Notes under the pieces: generated by a model
The model's input: the letters and a program-made list of their open reading frames with translations, nothing else
Told to the model about the DNA's origin: nothing
The model's database searches: none
Position numbers and translations under genes: made by a program
Assembly: GCF_019061365.1 (NCBI RefSeq)
Contig: NZ_JAHPPD010000015.1
Coordinates: forward strand, 1-37,787
DNA from: Lentilactobacillus dabitei
Lineage (GTDB): Bacteria; Bacillota; Bacilli; Lactobacillales; Lactobacillaceae
DNA: 37,787 nt
Direction: 5' to 3'
Part shown: in pieces, positions 30,205-37,787 of the stretch
Layout of the letters: each line of letters starts with the position of its first letter
Position numbering within the stretch: position 1 is the stretch's first letter

Positions 30205-31625
30205 TGAATTTTCAAACAACAATTGGGCTTGAAGTGCACGTTGAGTTAAAAACGAACTCCAAAATTTTTAGTCCTTCTCCCGTAGAATTTGGTGATACGC
30301 CAAATGCCAACACTAACGTGATTGACTGGGGTTATCCTGGTGTCTTGCCAACCACTAACAAAGGGGTTGTTCATGACGGCATTATGGCCGGATTAGCGCT
30401 ACATGCTCAAATCGAACCCAAGCCTCATTTCGACCGAAAGAACTACTTTTATCCTGATAACCCAAAGGCTTACCAGATTACCCAATCCGAAACGCCCATT
30501 GCCCATGACGGCTGGGTTGAAATCGAAGTAGATGGTAAAAAGAAGAAAATCGGGATTGCTGAGATGCATATCGAAGAGGATGCGGGGAAGAATACCCATG
30601 CTGTTGAACATTCTTATGTCGACTTAAACCGTCAGGGAACCCCACTAATTGAAATTGTTTCCAAGCCTGATATTGAATCTCCAGATGAAGCATATGCTTA
30701 TCTGGAACAATTACGGCAAATTGTTCAGTTTACCGGCATTTCTGATGTCAAAATGGAAGAAGGTTCCATGCGGGTTGATACCAACATTTCGATCAGACCA
30801 CTTGGCCAGAAGGAATATGGTACCAAAGTTGAAATGAAGAACATTAACTCATTTAACTACGTCCGTAAGAGTCTGGAATACGAGGAGCAACGTCAACAAC
30901 GGGTGTTGATGTCTGGTGGCGTGATCCAACAAGAAACTCGTCGATTTGATGAAACGACGGGTAAAACCGAGTTGATGCGGGTTAAGGAAGGTTCCGATGA
31001 TTATCGTTACTTCCCAGAACCAGACCTACCAGTTTTGGAAATTTCCCAAGATTGGATTGACCAAATCAATGAGGAACTTCCAGAGCCACCTGCCAAGCGT
31101 CGTGAGCATTACGTCAATGAATTAGGCATTACAGACTACGATGCAATGGTTATTACCCAGACCAAAGAAATGTCTGATTTCTACGATGCCATGATTAAGG
31201 CTGGGGCCGATGCAAAGCTGGCTGCCAACTATCTACAAGGTGACGTTAATGCCTACCTAAATGATAATCAGGTTGACCTTCAAAACACCAAGATTACCCC
31301 TGACCATCTTGCAACGATGGTTAAACTGATCACCGATGGTACAATTTCGTCGAAGATGGCCAAAAAAGTCTTCAAAGCCATTACCAAGGGAGACGATCCC
31401 AAGGCATTCGTTGAAGAAAAGGGCATGGTTCAATTATCAGATCCCGCTAAGCTCCAACCAATCGTAGACGATGTTGTGGCAGCCAACCCACAATCTGTTG
31501 AAGATTTTCATAATGGTAAAGATCGTGCAATCGGTTTCTTAGTTGGTCAGATCATGAAACAAACTCATGGCAAAGCTAACCCTCAAGTTGTAAACAAAAT
31601 GTTGAAAGAATCAATGAGTAAATAG
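30204..31625 (+). CDS. gatB: Asp/Glu-tRNA amidotransferase subunit GatB
   Basis: GatB phosphorylates and transamidates the mischarged tRNA. The 473-residue product opens [24 protein letters not shown] and contains [36 protein letters not shown] and [11 protein letters not shown]. The C-terminal YqeY-like tRNA-recognition domain runs from about residue 325. GGGAGG lies at the end of gatA. dagK follows after 16 bases. Confidence 0.98.
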   Translation: MNFQTTIGLEVHVELKTNSKIFSPSPVEFGDTPNANTNVIDWGYPGVLPTTNKGVVHDGIMAGLALHAQIEPKPHFDRKNYFYPDNPKAYQITQSETPIAHDGWVEIEVDGKKKKIGIAEMHIEEDAGKNTHAVEHSYVDLNRQGTPLIEIVSKPDIESPDEAYAYLEQLRQIVQFTGISDVKMEEGSMRVDTNISIRPLGQKEYGTKVEMKNINSFNYVRKSLEYEEQRQQRVLMSGGVIQQETRRFDETTGKTELMRVKEGSDDYRYFPEPDLPVLEISQDWIDQINEELPEPPAKRREHYVNELGITDYDAMVITQTKEMSDFYDAMIKAGADAKLAANYLQGDVNAYLNDNQVDLQNTKITPDHLATMVKLITDGTISSKMAKKVFKAITKGDDPKAFVEEKGMVQLSDPAKLQPIVDDVVAANPQSVEDFHNGKDRAIGFLVGQIMKQTHGKANPQVVNKMLKESMSK

Positions 31626-31641
31626 GAAAGTCAGGATTATT

Positions 31642-32640
31642 ATGCGAAAACGGGCAAGAGTCATCTATAACCCAACTTCTGGAAGAGAAATCCTCAAGCA
31701 GAAGATGGTGGATATTTTGGATGTGTTTGAACAGGCTGGTTATGAAACCAGTGCATACGCCACCACTGCTGCTAAGGATTCCGCCAAAAATGAAGCTCGC
31801 CGAGCCGCTGAAGAAGGGTTCGAGTTAATTGTTGCGGCTGGTGGAGACGGAACGATCAATGAGGTTGTCAATGGGATTGCCCCATTGAAGAAACGACCAA
31901 AGATGGCGATCATCCCTGCCGGTACAACGAATGATTATGCCCGTGCTTTGCATATTCCCCGTGAGGATCCAGTTGAAGCCGCCAAGATGGTATTTAAGAA
32001 GCAAACCATTCACATGGATATTGGCAAAGCTGGCGATAATTACTTCATTAACATTGCCGCTGGTGGCTTACTAACTGAACTGACTTACGATGTGCCTTCA
32101 GATTTAAAAACGATTTTTGGTTATTTAGCCTATTTGGTCAAAGGTGCCGAATTATTGCCGCGAATTAAACCCATCCAGATGGATTTGAAATATGATGGCG
32201 GCGAATTTAAAGGCAAAGCATCTATGTTTTTCCTCGCCTTAACCAATTCGGTCGGTGGGTTTGAACAAATTGTTCCAGATGCATTGCTGGATGATGGTAA
32301 GTTCACGTTAATCATTGTTAAAACCAGCAACCTGGTGGAAATTCTTCATTTGGCTTCTAAAGTTTTGAATGGTGGTAAGCACGTGGACGATCCCCGGATC
32401 ATTTACAAGAAGGTCCGTAAAGTGACGGCTAAGCCAGTTAATGATCGCATGCAGATTAACTTGGATGGCGAATATGGTGGCGATGCGCCAATGACGTTCG
32501 TTGATTTGAAACAACACATTGAAATTTTTGCGAATACTGATGAAATTCCTGATCGAGCGTACACCGATGAAATCGATCGAATTCGTGAAGCTGAAAAGAA
32601 CTTCGTCAAAGGCGTTGACAAACTGCCTGATAAGGAATAG
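31642..32640 (+). CDS. dagK: Diacylglycerol kinase (DgkB/DagK type)
   Basis: This soluble lipid kinase phosphorylates diacylglycerol to phosphatidate, recycling the by-product of lipoteichoic acid synthesis at the membrane. The 332-residue product has VIYNPTSGRE, the catalytic-domain motif VAAGGDGTINEVVNG and IIPAGTTNDYARAL, all typical of the DAGK_cat fold. The C-terminal beta domain ends after LDGEYGGDAPMTFVDL. GAAAG precedes the ATG. It is the last gene of the gatCAB transcript and is followed by a terminator. Confidence 0.95.
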   Translation: MRKRARVIYNPTSGREILKQKMVDILDVFEQAGYETSAYATTAAKDSAKNEARRAAEEGFELIVAAGGDGTINEVVNGIAPLKKRPKMAIIPAGTTNDYARALHIPREDPVEAAKMVFKKQTIHMDIGKAGDNYFINIAAGGLLTELTYDVPSDLKTIFGYLAYLVKGAELLPRIKPIQMDLKYDGGEFKGKASMFFLALTNSVGGFEQIVPDALLDDGKFTLIIVKTSNLVEILHLASKVLNGGKHVDDPRIIYKKVRKVTAKPVNDRMQINLDGEYGGDAPMTFVDLKQHIEIFANTDEIPDRAYTDEIDRIREAEKNFVKGVDKLPDKE

Positions 32641-32658
32641 TTTTATATGATGTTTATG

Positions 32659-32693
32659 AATTGCGTTACGATGTTGTCGTTTCGCAATTTTTG
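32659..32693 (+). terminator. Intrinsic terminator of gatCAB-dagK
   Basis: AATTGCG (32659-32665) pairs with CGCAATT (32683-32689), with an inner ACGA/TCGT stem, followed by TTTTTG. It separates dagK from the methyltransferase gene. Confidence 0.85.
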
Positions 32694-32718
32694 TTTCTAC
32701 GCAAATAAAGGTGAATAA

Positions 32719-34083
32719 ATGAAAAGAACTGCTCCAGTATTAAAAAATGAAAATTATGATGTTGATATTACCGATTTGACTTATCAAGGCATGGGGGTTG
32801 CCAAAATTGACGACTTCCCAATCTTCATTGAAGATGCATTGCCGACTGAAAACGTGACAATGAAGGTTATTAAGGTCAAGAAAAACTTTGCATTTGGGAA
32901 AGTTATTAAGATCAATCAAAAGAGTGCTGACCGAGTCGAGTCGGTTGATAAGGCATATACGCAAACCGGCATTACCCCACTACAACATCTCAAATATGAT
33001 GCGCAACTTGAATTCAAGCGTCATCAAATTGAAGAAGATTTCAAGAAATTGAAGCTTGATGTGCAAGTTGACCCAACAATTGGCATGGATAAGCCTTATG
33101 AATATCGTAACAAGGCTCAAATCCCGGTTCGTTTAATCAATGGTCAATTGCAAACAGGATTTTATCGCAAACATTCCCATGATCTCGTCCCAATCGAGGA
33201 CTTTTATATTCAAGATCCTGAGATTGATAAGGCGATCGTCGTAGTTCGTGATATTTTACGCAAGTATCGGATTAAGCCTTACGATGAACGAGTAAACGGC
33301 GGAGTTATCCGAAACGTGATGGTTCGTCGCGGGCATTATTCTCATGAAATGATGATTGTGCTCATTACCAGAACCGAAAAATTGCCAAGTAACAAGGAAA
33401 TTGTTGCTGATATCACTAAGGCATTGCCAGAAGTTAAGAGCATTGTCCAAAATGTGAATCCGAAAAAGACCAATGCATTGATGGGTAAGGAGAATAAAGT
33501 CTTGGCAGGGCAAAGTACGATTGAGGACACCCTGCTTGGACTCAAATTTGAAATTTCTGCTAATTCGTTCTATCAAGTTAACCCAGTCCAAACCGAAAAA
33601 TTATATGATTTGGCCACCAAAAAAGCGGATTTATCCGCTGACGATACGGTTATCGATGCTTATTGTGGGATTGGGACAATTTCACTTTCAATGGCCCGAG
33701 TCGCCAAAAAAGTATACGGGGTTGAAATTGTTCCCGAAGCCGTTGAAGACGCTAAAAAGAACGCCAAAGTTAACGGAATCAATAATGTGAAATTCGTTGC
33801 GGGTTACGCCGAAGATCAAATGGCAAAATGGCAAGAAGACGGCCTGAAGCCTGATGTGATTGTGGTTGATCCGCCACGTAAAGGGTTAGATGGCACGTTG
33901 ATTGACAGTGTTGTTAAGATGCAACCGAAACGAGTTGTGTACGTATCGTGCAACCCAGCAACTCTTGCAAGGGATGTCAAGTTATTTAATGAACAAGGCT
34001 ATCAAGTAAACCAGCCAATCCAACCTGTTGATCAATTTCCGCAAACGGTGCATATTGAATCAATTACGGTTTTAACAAAATAG
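32719..34083 (+). CDS. rlmD: 23S rRNA (uracil-C5) methyltransferase, RlmD/RlmCD type
   Basis: A SAM-dependent enzyme predicted to make 5-methyluridine in 23S rRNA (position 1939, possibly also 747 as in RlmCD). The 454-residue product has an N-terminal TRAM domain (1-63), the central RNA-contact domain, and the C-terminal Rossmann fold with VIDAYCGIGTISL (311-323), VVDPPRKGLDG and the catalytic C411 in YVSCNPATLARD. The four cysteines that hold the 4Fe-4S cluster in E. coli RlmD are absent; only C316 and C411 occur. AAGGTG precedes the ATG. A terminator isolates it on each side. Confidence 0.93.
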   Translation: MKRTAPVLKNENYDVDITDLTYQGMGVAKIDDFPIFIEDALPTENVTMKVIKVKKNFAFGKVIKINQKSADRVESVDKAYTQTGITPLQHLKYDAQLEFKRHQIEEDFKKLKLDVQVDPTIGMDKPYEYRNKAQIPVRLINGQLQTGFYRKHSHDLVPIEDFYIQDPEIDKAIVVVRDILRKYRIKPYDERVNGGVIRNVMVRRGHYSHEMMIVLITRTEKLPSNKEIVADITKALPEVKSIVQNVNPKKTNALMGKENKVLAGQSTIEDTLLGLKFEISANSFYQVNPVQTEKLYDLATKKADLSADDTVIDAYCGIGTISLSMARVAKKVYGVEIVPEAVEDAKKNAKVNGINNVKFVAGYAEDQMAKWQEDGLKPDVIVVDPPRKGLDGTLIDSVVKMQPKRVVYVSCNPATLARDVKLFNEQGYQVNQPIQPVDQFPQTVHIESITVLTK

Positions 34084-34116
34084 ATGTGTGACGATCACGT
34101 TTGAATGTGTCCCTAT

Positions 34117-34158
34117 AAAAGATTCTCCAAAATTTTGAATTTTGAGGGGATCTTTTTT
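34117..34158 (+). terminator. Intrinsic terminator after rlmD
   Basis: AAAAGAT (34117-34123) pairs with ATCTTTT (34150-34156), CTCC with GGGG and AAAAT with ATTTT, giving a long stem with small bulges. The T-run at 34153-34158 follows. Confidence 0.85.
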
Positions 34159-34503
34159 GATGCGTGATTTCTAATCGTGGGCGCTTGTGTAACGGTCGAA
34201 ACCGCATTTTAGTAATGGCGTGGAAAATGGGGTAAAGATGACGGCTGATTCTAACAAGCAATCACAACCAAACGTATCAAAATAACGAGCCCGTTCGATT
34301 TTGGGAACCGTTTCCAATCACTTTTTGGAGAAATCTTTCAACTTTTTTGAAAAAAGGCGGTAATTCCTATTACCATGCCCATTCAACGCCATTTGTAAGC
34401 CGTTTGTTAACTGAATAGTAATAGTTGACCCGAGCCTTATAATATCAGTCGTTACGCCTAACCAATTTAGTCTAGGCTTCAAATTTGCATTTGGTCTATA
34501 TGT
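34159..34503. other. Gene-free intergenic region, possible dispersed repeat
   Basis: There is no convincing gene on either strand. The short minus-strand frames (ending 34064 and 34318) have no ribosome binding site and no recognisable domain. A cre-like site occurs at 34303-34316, and TATAAT (34438-34443) lacks a suitably spaced -35. The region has a mixed composition unlike simple spacer DNA and may be a degenerate intergenic repeat or gene remnant. I cannot show a second copy within the window. Confidence 0.4.
34303..34316 (-). promoter_or_regulatory. cre-like site (CcpA operator), weak candidate
   Basis: On the minus strand TGGAAACGGTTCCC matches the catabolite-responsive element TGNAANCGNTNNCA at every fixed position except the last. 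It lies about 200 bases upstream of the opuA-type promoter, far from where a classical repressor site would act. Confidence 0.3.
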
Positions 34504-34532
34504 TTGAAACAAGTCCATATCTTTGTTATGCT
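34504..34532 (+). promoter_or_regulatory. Sigma-A promoter of the opuA-type operon
   Basis: TTGAAA (34504-34509), a 17-base spacer and TATGCT (34527-34532), with TGT before the -10 (extended -10). Transcription would start near 34539 and give a leader of about 90 bases with the terminator-like hairpin at 34557-34587. Confidence 0.75.
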
Positions 34533-34556
34533 TTTTAAAGTAAATTTTTTAGCGAC

Positions 34557-34587
34557 AGGCACAAACCTATTAGGAAGTGCCTTTTTT
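34557..34587 (+). terminator. Terminator-like hairpin in the opuA leader (possible attenuator)
   Basis: AGGCAC (34557-34562) pairs with GTGCCT (34577-34582), with an inner CCT/AGG stem, followed by six Ts (34582-34587). It sits between the promoter at 34504-34532 and the first gene at 34632. It could end a roughly 50-base transcript or act as a conditional terminator. Confidence 0.7.
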
Positions 34588-34631
34588 AATTTCTTAGATC
34601 GTTAATACGAAACATTGATAAGGAGGGGCAC

Positions 34632-35831
34632 ATGACAGCAAAATTAGAAGTGCGACATCTTACCAAGATTTTTGGCCGCCGGATTCCCCGGGCCGAAGAA
34701 TTATTAAAAGCAGGTAAGTCAAAAGCTGAGATTTTAAAATCAGCAGGTGCCACAGTTGGTGTGAACGACGCCAATTTTGAAGTGAACGATGGTGAAATTT
34801 TTGTCATCATGGGACTATCTGGAAGTGGTAAATCAACGATGATTCGGATGATTAACCGATTGATTGAACCCACATCCGGTGAAGTCCTCATCGATGGTGA
34901 AAATTTAACCTCACTCAATAAAAAACAATTGTTGGATGTTCGCCGGAACAAAATGAGCATGGTTTTCCAAAACTTTGCGTTGTTTCCAAATCGGACCATC
35001 ATCGATAACACCGCCTATGGATTGGAAATTAAGGGTGTTGATAAAGATGAGCGTTTGAAAAAGTCTCATGATGCACTGGAATTAGTTGGCCTTCACGGTT
35101 ACGACAATCAGTATCCTACTCAATTGTCAGGCGGGATGCAGCAACGGGTTGGCCTTGCCAGAGCCCTTGCTAATAACTCGGAGATTCTATTGATGGATGA
35201 GGCCTTTTCAGCTTTAGATCCATTGAATAGAAAAGATATGCAGGACGAGTTGTTGGATCTTCAAGAAAACCTGCACAAAACGATTGTATTTATTTCTCAT
35301 GACTTGAACGAAGCGCTGCGAATTGGCGATCGAATCATGATCATGAAAGACGGCGAAATTGTTCAAACTGGTACGCCGGAAGAAATTCTGACGCAACCAG
35401 CGGACGATTACGTTGAGAGATTTATTGAAGATGTCGATCGGACGAAGGTTTTGACCGCTTCTAATGTCATGATCCGACCGACATTCGTTAACATTGACAA
35501 AGATGGACCGCGGATTGCAATGCGGCGGATGGTTGAAAATGAGATTTCGTCCGTTTATGTCGTGAACAATCAACGTGAATTTATTGGGGTAGTTGACGCC
35601 AGTCACGTGATGAGCTTAATCAAGAAGAAGGAACGTAAGCTTGATTCAGTCATTCAAAAGAACGTGCCAACAACTTCTCCAGATACCCCAATCACGGATA
35701 TCATGGATACCATTTCTTCAACGCCAATCCCTTATGCAGTGGTTGACGATCAAAATCATCTGTTAGGAATCATCATTAGAGGTGCCGTTCTTGGCGCAAT
35801 TTCTGGAAATGAGGTGGGCGAAGATGAATAA
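34632..35831 (+). CDS. opuAA: Glycine betaine/proline ABC transporter ATP-binding protein (OpuAA type)
   Basis: This is the ATPase of an osmoprotectant importer. The 399-residue product has the quaternary-amine transporter N-terminus (LTKIFGRR...), Walker A GLSGSGKST (61-69), the signature LSGGMQQRVGLARAL and Walker B LLMDEAFSALD. Two C-terminal CBS domains (about 270-395) follow; in OpuA of Lactococcus these sense ionic strength or cyclic-di-AMP. AAGGAGG precedes the ATG. The stop overlaps the permease gene by eight bases. Confidence 0.94.
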   Translation: MTAKLEVRHLTKIFGRRIPRAEELLKAGKSKAEILKSAGATVGVNDANFEVNDGEIFVIMGLSGSGKSTMIRMINRLIEPTSGEVLIDGENLTSLNKKQLLDVRRNKMSMVFQNFALFPNRTIIDNTAYGLEIKGVDKDERLKKSHDALELVGLHGYDNQYPTQLSGGMQQRVGLARALANNSEILLMDEAFSALDPLNRKDMQDELLDLQENLHKTIVFISHDLNEALRIGDRIMIMKDGEIVQTGTPEEILTQPADDYVERFIEDVDRTKVLTASNVMIRPTFVNIDKDGPRIAMRRMVENEISSVYVVNNQREFIGVVDASHVMSLIKKKERKLDSVIQKNVPTTSPDTPITDIMDTISSTPIPYAVVDDQNHLLGIIIRGAVLGAISGNEVGEDE

Positions 35832-36675
35832 CATTCCTCAATTACCTGTTTCAAGTTGGATTGACAAATTTGTTGACTGGTTGGCGAGCTTTGAAGGGTT
35901 CTTCAACGCTGTTACCAACTTCATTGGCGGCATTATCAACGGATTTCAATGGATCTTTGATCTGTTGCCAATTTGGTTGTTCATGCTGCTGGTTGTTGGC
36001 TGTACGTACTGGTTGAACCGAAAAACCAAGCACTGGACATTAATTGGCTTCGAAATCGTTGGTTTACTTTACATTTGGAATCAAGGCTTCTGGCGTGATA
36101 TGACTCAGACGTTGACATTGGTTCTAACTTCAAGCTTGATTGCCCTAGTTATTGGAGTTCCACTTGGAATTTGGATGGGTAAATCAAAGGTCTTTGAAAC
36201 CATTAACAAGCCAATTCTTGATTTTATGCAGACGATGCCAGCCTTTGTCTATTTGATCCCCGCAGTTGCCTTCTTTGGAATTGGAATGGTTCCCGGAGTC
36301 ATTGCTTCGGTGATCTTTGCAATGCCGCCAACGATTCGGATGACCAACTTAGGAATCCGCCAAGTGCCGGCTGACTTAATTGAAGCTGCCGATTCATATG
36401 GCTCAACTTCCTGGCAAAAGCTCTTCAAGGTTCAGTTACCATTAGCAAAATCAACGTTAATGGCTGGTGTCAACCAAAGTATGATGCTTTCGCTTTCGAT
36501 GGTTGTGATCGCGTCAATGATTGGGGCTATGGGACTTGGAAACAAAGTCTACTTTGCCGTGGGCCGAAATGACGCTGGTGGTGGTTTCGCCGCCGGGCTA
36601 GCAATCGTTATTTTAGCGATCATTTTGGATCGAATTACGCAGGCAATTAATCGTAGCAAGATCCCTAAGTCATAG
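35824..36675 (+). CDS. opuAB: Glycine betaine/proline ABC transporter permease (OpuAB type)
   Basis: This is the membrane channel of the betaine importer. The 283-residue product has a hydrophilic N-terminus (MNNIPQLPVSSWIDKFVDW), several transmembrane helices, and the permease coupling motif around IEAADSYGSTSWQKLFKVQLPLAKSTLMAG. QTMPAFVYLIPAVAFFGIG is typical of ProW/OpuAB. ATG 35824 follows GAGGTGGG and overlaps the ATPase stop. The frame from 35782 has no ribosome binding site. Confidence 0.94.
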   Translation: MNNIPQLPVSSWIDKFVDWLASFEGFFNAVTNFIGGIINGFQWIFDLLPIWLFMLLVVGCTYWLNRKTKHWTLIGFEIVGLLYIWNQGFWRDMTQTLTLVLTSSLIALVIGVPLGIWMGKSKVFETINKPILDFMQTMPAFVYLIPAVAFFGIGMVPGVIASVIFAMPPTIRMTNLGIRQVPADLIEAADSYGSTSWQKLFKVQLPLAKSTLMAGVNQSMMLSLSMVVIASMIGAMGLGNKVYFAVGRNDAGGGFAAGLAIVILAIILDRITQAINRSKIPKS

Positions 36676-36687
36676 AAGGGGGTTCAT

Positions 36688-37593
36688 ATGAAAAAAAGAA
36701 ATCGCAAATTAATCCTTTTCCTCTCACTCACGTTTTCTGTCGTGTTGTTGTCGGCTTGTTCAAGCAAGGTTGCGAAATATAACCCCAACGAAAGTCTTGG
36801 CAAACAGATTAATTATACGATCACCGGAATTGAAGCCGGGGCTGGTGAAATGACAACTACTCAAAAGGCGATGAAGGCATATGGACTGACGAATTCTAAG
36901 TGGCAATTGCAAACCAGTTCAACTGCTGCCATGACAAGTACACTAGCTAAATCGGTTAAGAACCATCAGCCGATCGTTGTGACAAGTTGGACGCCCCACT
37001 GGATGATTAATAAATTCCATTTGAAGTTCCTGAAGGATCCTAAAAACATTTATGGAAAGTCGGAAGACATCCATACGATTGTCCATAAAGGGCTGAAAAA
37101 AGACAAGCCGGAAGCCTATGAGATGTTGAACAGATTTAACTGGAAACCAGATCAAATGGCAGACATCATGTTAAAAGTGAACAATGGCGAAAATCCTAAG
37201 ACGGCAACCGTCAAATGGATGAAGCAGAATCAGCAACAAGTCAATTCCTGGACCAAAGGCATTAAACACGTTCACGGTCAATCGATCAAGTTGACCTATG
37301 TTGCGTGGGATTCAGAAATTGCCTCCACAAATTTAGTTGCCAATGTATTGAGATCTCTTGGTTATAAAGTTGAAATCCAAGCAATGGAGCTTCAACCCTT
37401 ATGGGCTTCAATTGCAACCAACGCGGCTGACGGCATGGTCTGTGCCTGGTTGCCTAACACCCAAGGATTGTATTACAAGGATTATAAAGGCAAGTTTGAC
37501 GACCTTGGAACCAATTTAAAGGGTGCCAAAGTTGGGTTAGCCGTTCCTTCTTATATGAAGAATATTAATTCGATTGAAGATTTGAAAAACTAA
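36688..37593 (+). CDS. opuAC: Glycine betaine-binding lipoprotein (OpuAC type)
   Basis: This is the surface-anchored substrate-binding protein that delivers betaine to the permease. The 301-residue product starts with a lipoprotein signal (lipobox LSAC, C24). It has the two lobes in the Bacillus OpuAC order: YTITGIEAGAGEMTTTQKAM and VVTSWTPHWMINKF first, then LTYVAWDSEIASTNLVANVL and CAWLPNTQGLYYKDYKGKFDDLG. The tryptophans W101 and W105 and those in YVAWDS and CAWLPN fit an aromatic cage for the quaternary amine. GAAGGGGG precedes the ATG. No terminator follows before the IS element. Confidence 0.94.
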   Translation: MKKRNRKLILFLSLTFSVVLLSACSSKVAKYNPNESLGKQINYTITGIEAGAGEMTTTQKAMKAYGLTNSKWQLQTSSTAAMTSTLAKSVKNHQPIVVTSWTPHWMINKFHLKFLKDPKNIYGKSEDIHTIVHKGLKKDKPEAYEMLNRFNWKPDQMADIMLKVNNGENPKTATVKWMKQNQQQVNSWTKGIKHVHGQSIKLTYVAWDSEIASTNLVANVLRSLGYKVEIQAMELQPLWASIATNAADGMVCAWLPNTQGLYYKDYKGKFDDLGTNLKGAKVGLAVPSYMKNINSIEDLKN

Positions 37594-37604
37594 AGTGGAT
37601 TAAT

Positions 37605-37618
37605 TGGAACCGTTTAAA
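37605..37618 (-). promoter_or_regulatory. cre-like site downstream of opuAC, weak candidate
   Basis: On the minus strand TTTAAACGGTTCCA matches TGNAANCGNTNNCA at all fixed positions but the second. It lies 12 bases after the opuAC stop with no gene start nearby, so it may be coincidental or serve a minus-strand promoter disrupted by the IS. Confidence 0.2.
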
Positions 37619-37709
37619 ATCAAAGGATCATCTAAAGTCGAAATCCCCAGTGTGAATTTATCCATGAGGAAATCGAATAGCTAAACGCTCTAAGAGGTTG
37701 AAACGCAAA

Positions 37710-37787
37710 TGAGGTGTACCCCAAAAGTTAAAGTAAATATTTGCTTGTCTTTCCTAGGCGGCACGGAGTCGATAGCTTATCGGCGCT
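37710..37787 (-). mobile_element. 3' end of an IS3-family insertion sequence (runs off the window)
   Basis: The terminal inverted repeat begins TGAGGTGTACCCC at 37710 and continues AAAAGTTA to 37730, the TG...CCCCAAAAGTT pattern of IS3-family ends. It is followed inward, on the minus strand, by the C-terminus of the transposase. The other end and the target duplication lie outside the window. Confidence 0.75.
37754..37787 (-). CDS. IS3-family transposase OrfB, C-terminal fragment
   Basis: The minus strand from the window edge reads APISYRLRAA and then a TAG stop (37754-37756). This is the characteristic end of IS3-family OrfB integrases (patterns like L.P..YR...A). Only eleven codons are visible, so the subgroup cannot be assigned. 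The gene is truncated by the window and not necessarily broken. Confidence 0.65.
   Translation of the reverse strand, partial: APISYRLRAA

Noticed and set aside
34064-34518. Two short minus-strand frames (65 and 66 codons) before the opuA operon
   Set aside because: No ribosome binding site, no domain, and one overlaps the rlmD terminator; kept only as a possible repeat or remnant in the findings.
35214-35606. 130-codon minus-strand frame inside the betaine transporter ATPase gene
   Set aside because: Antisense to conserved Walker B, H-loop and CBS coding sequence, with no initiation signal or recognisable domain.
36688-37593. Truncation of opuAC by the IS element
   Set aside because: The protein ends ...YMKNINSIEDLKN, as I recall the C-terminus of Bacillus OpuAC, and the IS begins 117 bases later, so the gene is complete.

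Overview
The window is a chromosomal segment of a low-GC Gram-positive bacterium, almost certainly a Lactobacillaceae member. The Lentilactobacillus/Levilactobacillus side of the family fits best, but that is inference. The clues are the complete S10-spc-alpha ribosomal protein cluster followed directly by ecfA1-ecfA2-ecfT-truA-rplM-rpsI, strong AGGAGG ribosome binding sites, frequent GTG/TTG starts on ribosomal protein genes, a zinc-type S14, a four-cysteine adenylate kinase, CamS and GatCAB.

Bases 1-616 carry no convincing gene. They hold a terminator of the gene to the left (probably the fusA/str operon, by usual synteny), a long hairpin followed by a second terminator, a stretch of possible transposase debris, a third terminator, and then a candidate promoter and structured leader for the S10 operon. 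Bases 617-14537 hold 29 genes on the plus strand: rpsJ-rplC-rplD-rplW-rplB-rpsS-rplV-rpsC-rplP-rpmC-rpsQ-rplN-rplX-rplE-rpsN-rpsH-rplF-rplR-rpsE-rpmD-rplO-secY-adk-infA-rpmJ-rpsM-rpsK-rpoA-rplQ. They supply most of the ribosome, the Sec channel, AMP kinase, IF-1 and RNA polymerase alpha. The 3' end after rplQ folds into a large stem ending in a T-run, at the place where lactic acid bacteria carry the L17 downstream element.

Bases 14723-18000 hold a tightly overlapping ECF vitamin-transporter energising module (ecfA1-ecfA2-ecfT) and truA. rplM-rpsI (18125-18974) follow with their own promoter and structured leader and end at a terminator. A separate ECF substrate-binding S component (PanT-like) comes next; it would plug into the EcfA1-A2-T module.

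Bases 19765-22711 hold the only minus-strand gene in the main part, a DUF2187 protein. Its promoter shares its -35 region with the divergent promoter of a membrane-anchored GH73 glucosaminidase, xpt (xanthine salvage) and a PurK-like ATP-grasp protein that has lost several PurK motifs. Bases 22896-34083 hold pcrA-ligA-camS, gatC-gatA-gatB-dagK and an RlmD-type 23S rRNA uracil methyltransferase that lacks the Fe-S cysteines. An approximately 550-base intergenic region leads to an opuA-type glycine betaine ABC operon (ATPase with CBS domains, permease, binding lipoprotein) with a terminator-like hairpin in its leader. The right edge cuts into the 3' end of an IS3-family element on the minus strand.

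Most of the window is conserved housekeeping DNA, and I see no clear new multi-gene system. The most interesting items are the divergent PurK paralog next to xpt, the L17 downstream RNA, the back-to-back promoters at 20144-20193, the leader hairpin of the opuA operon, and the RNA-like hairpin pair at the left edge.
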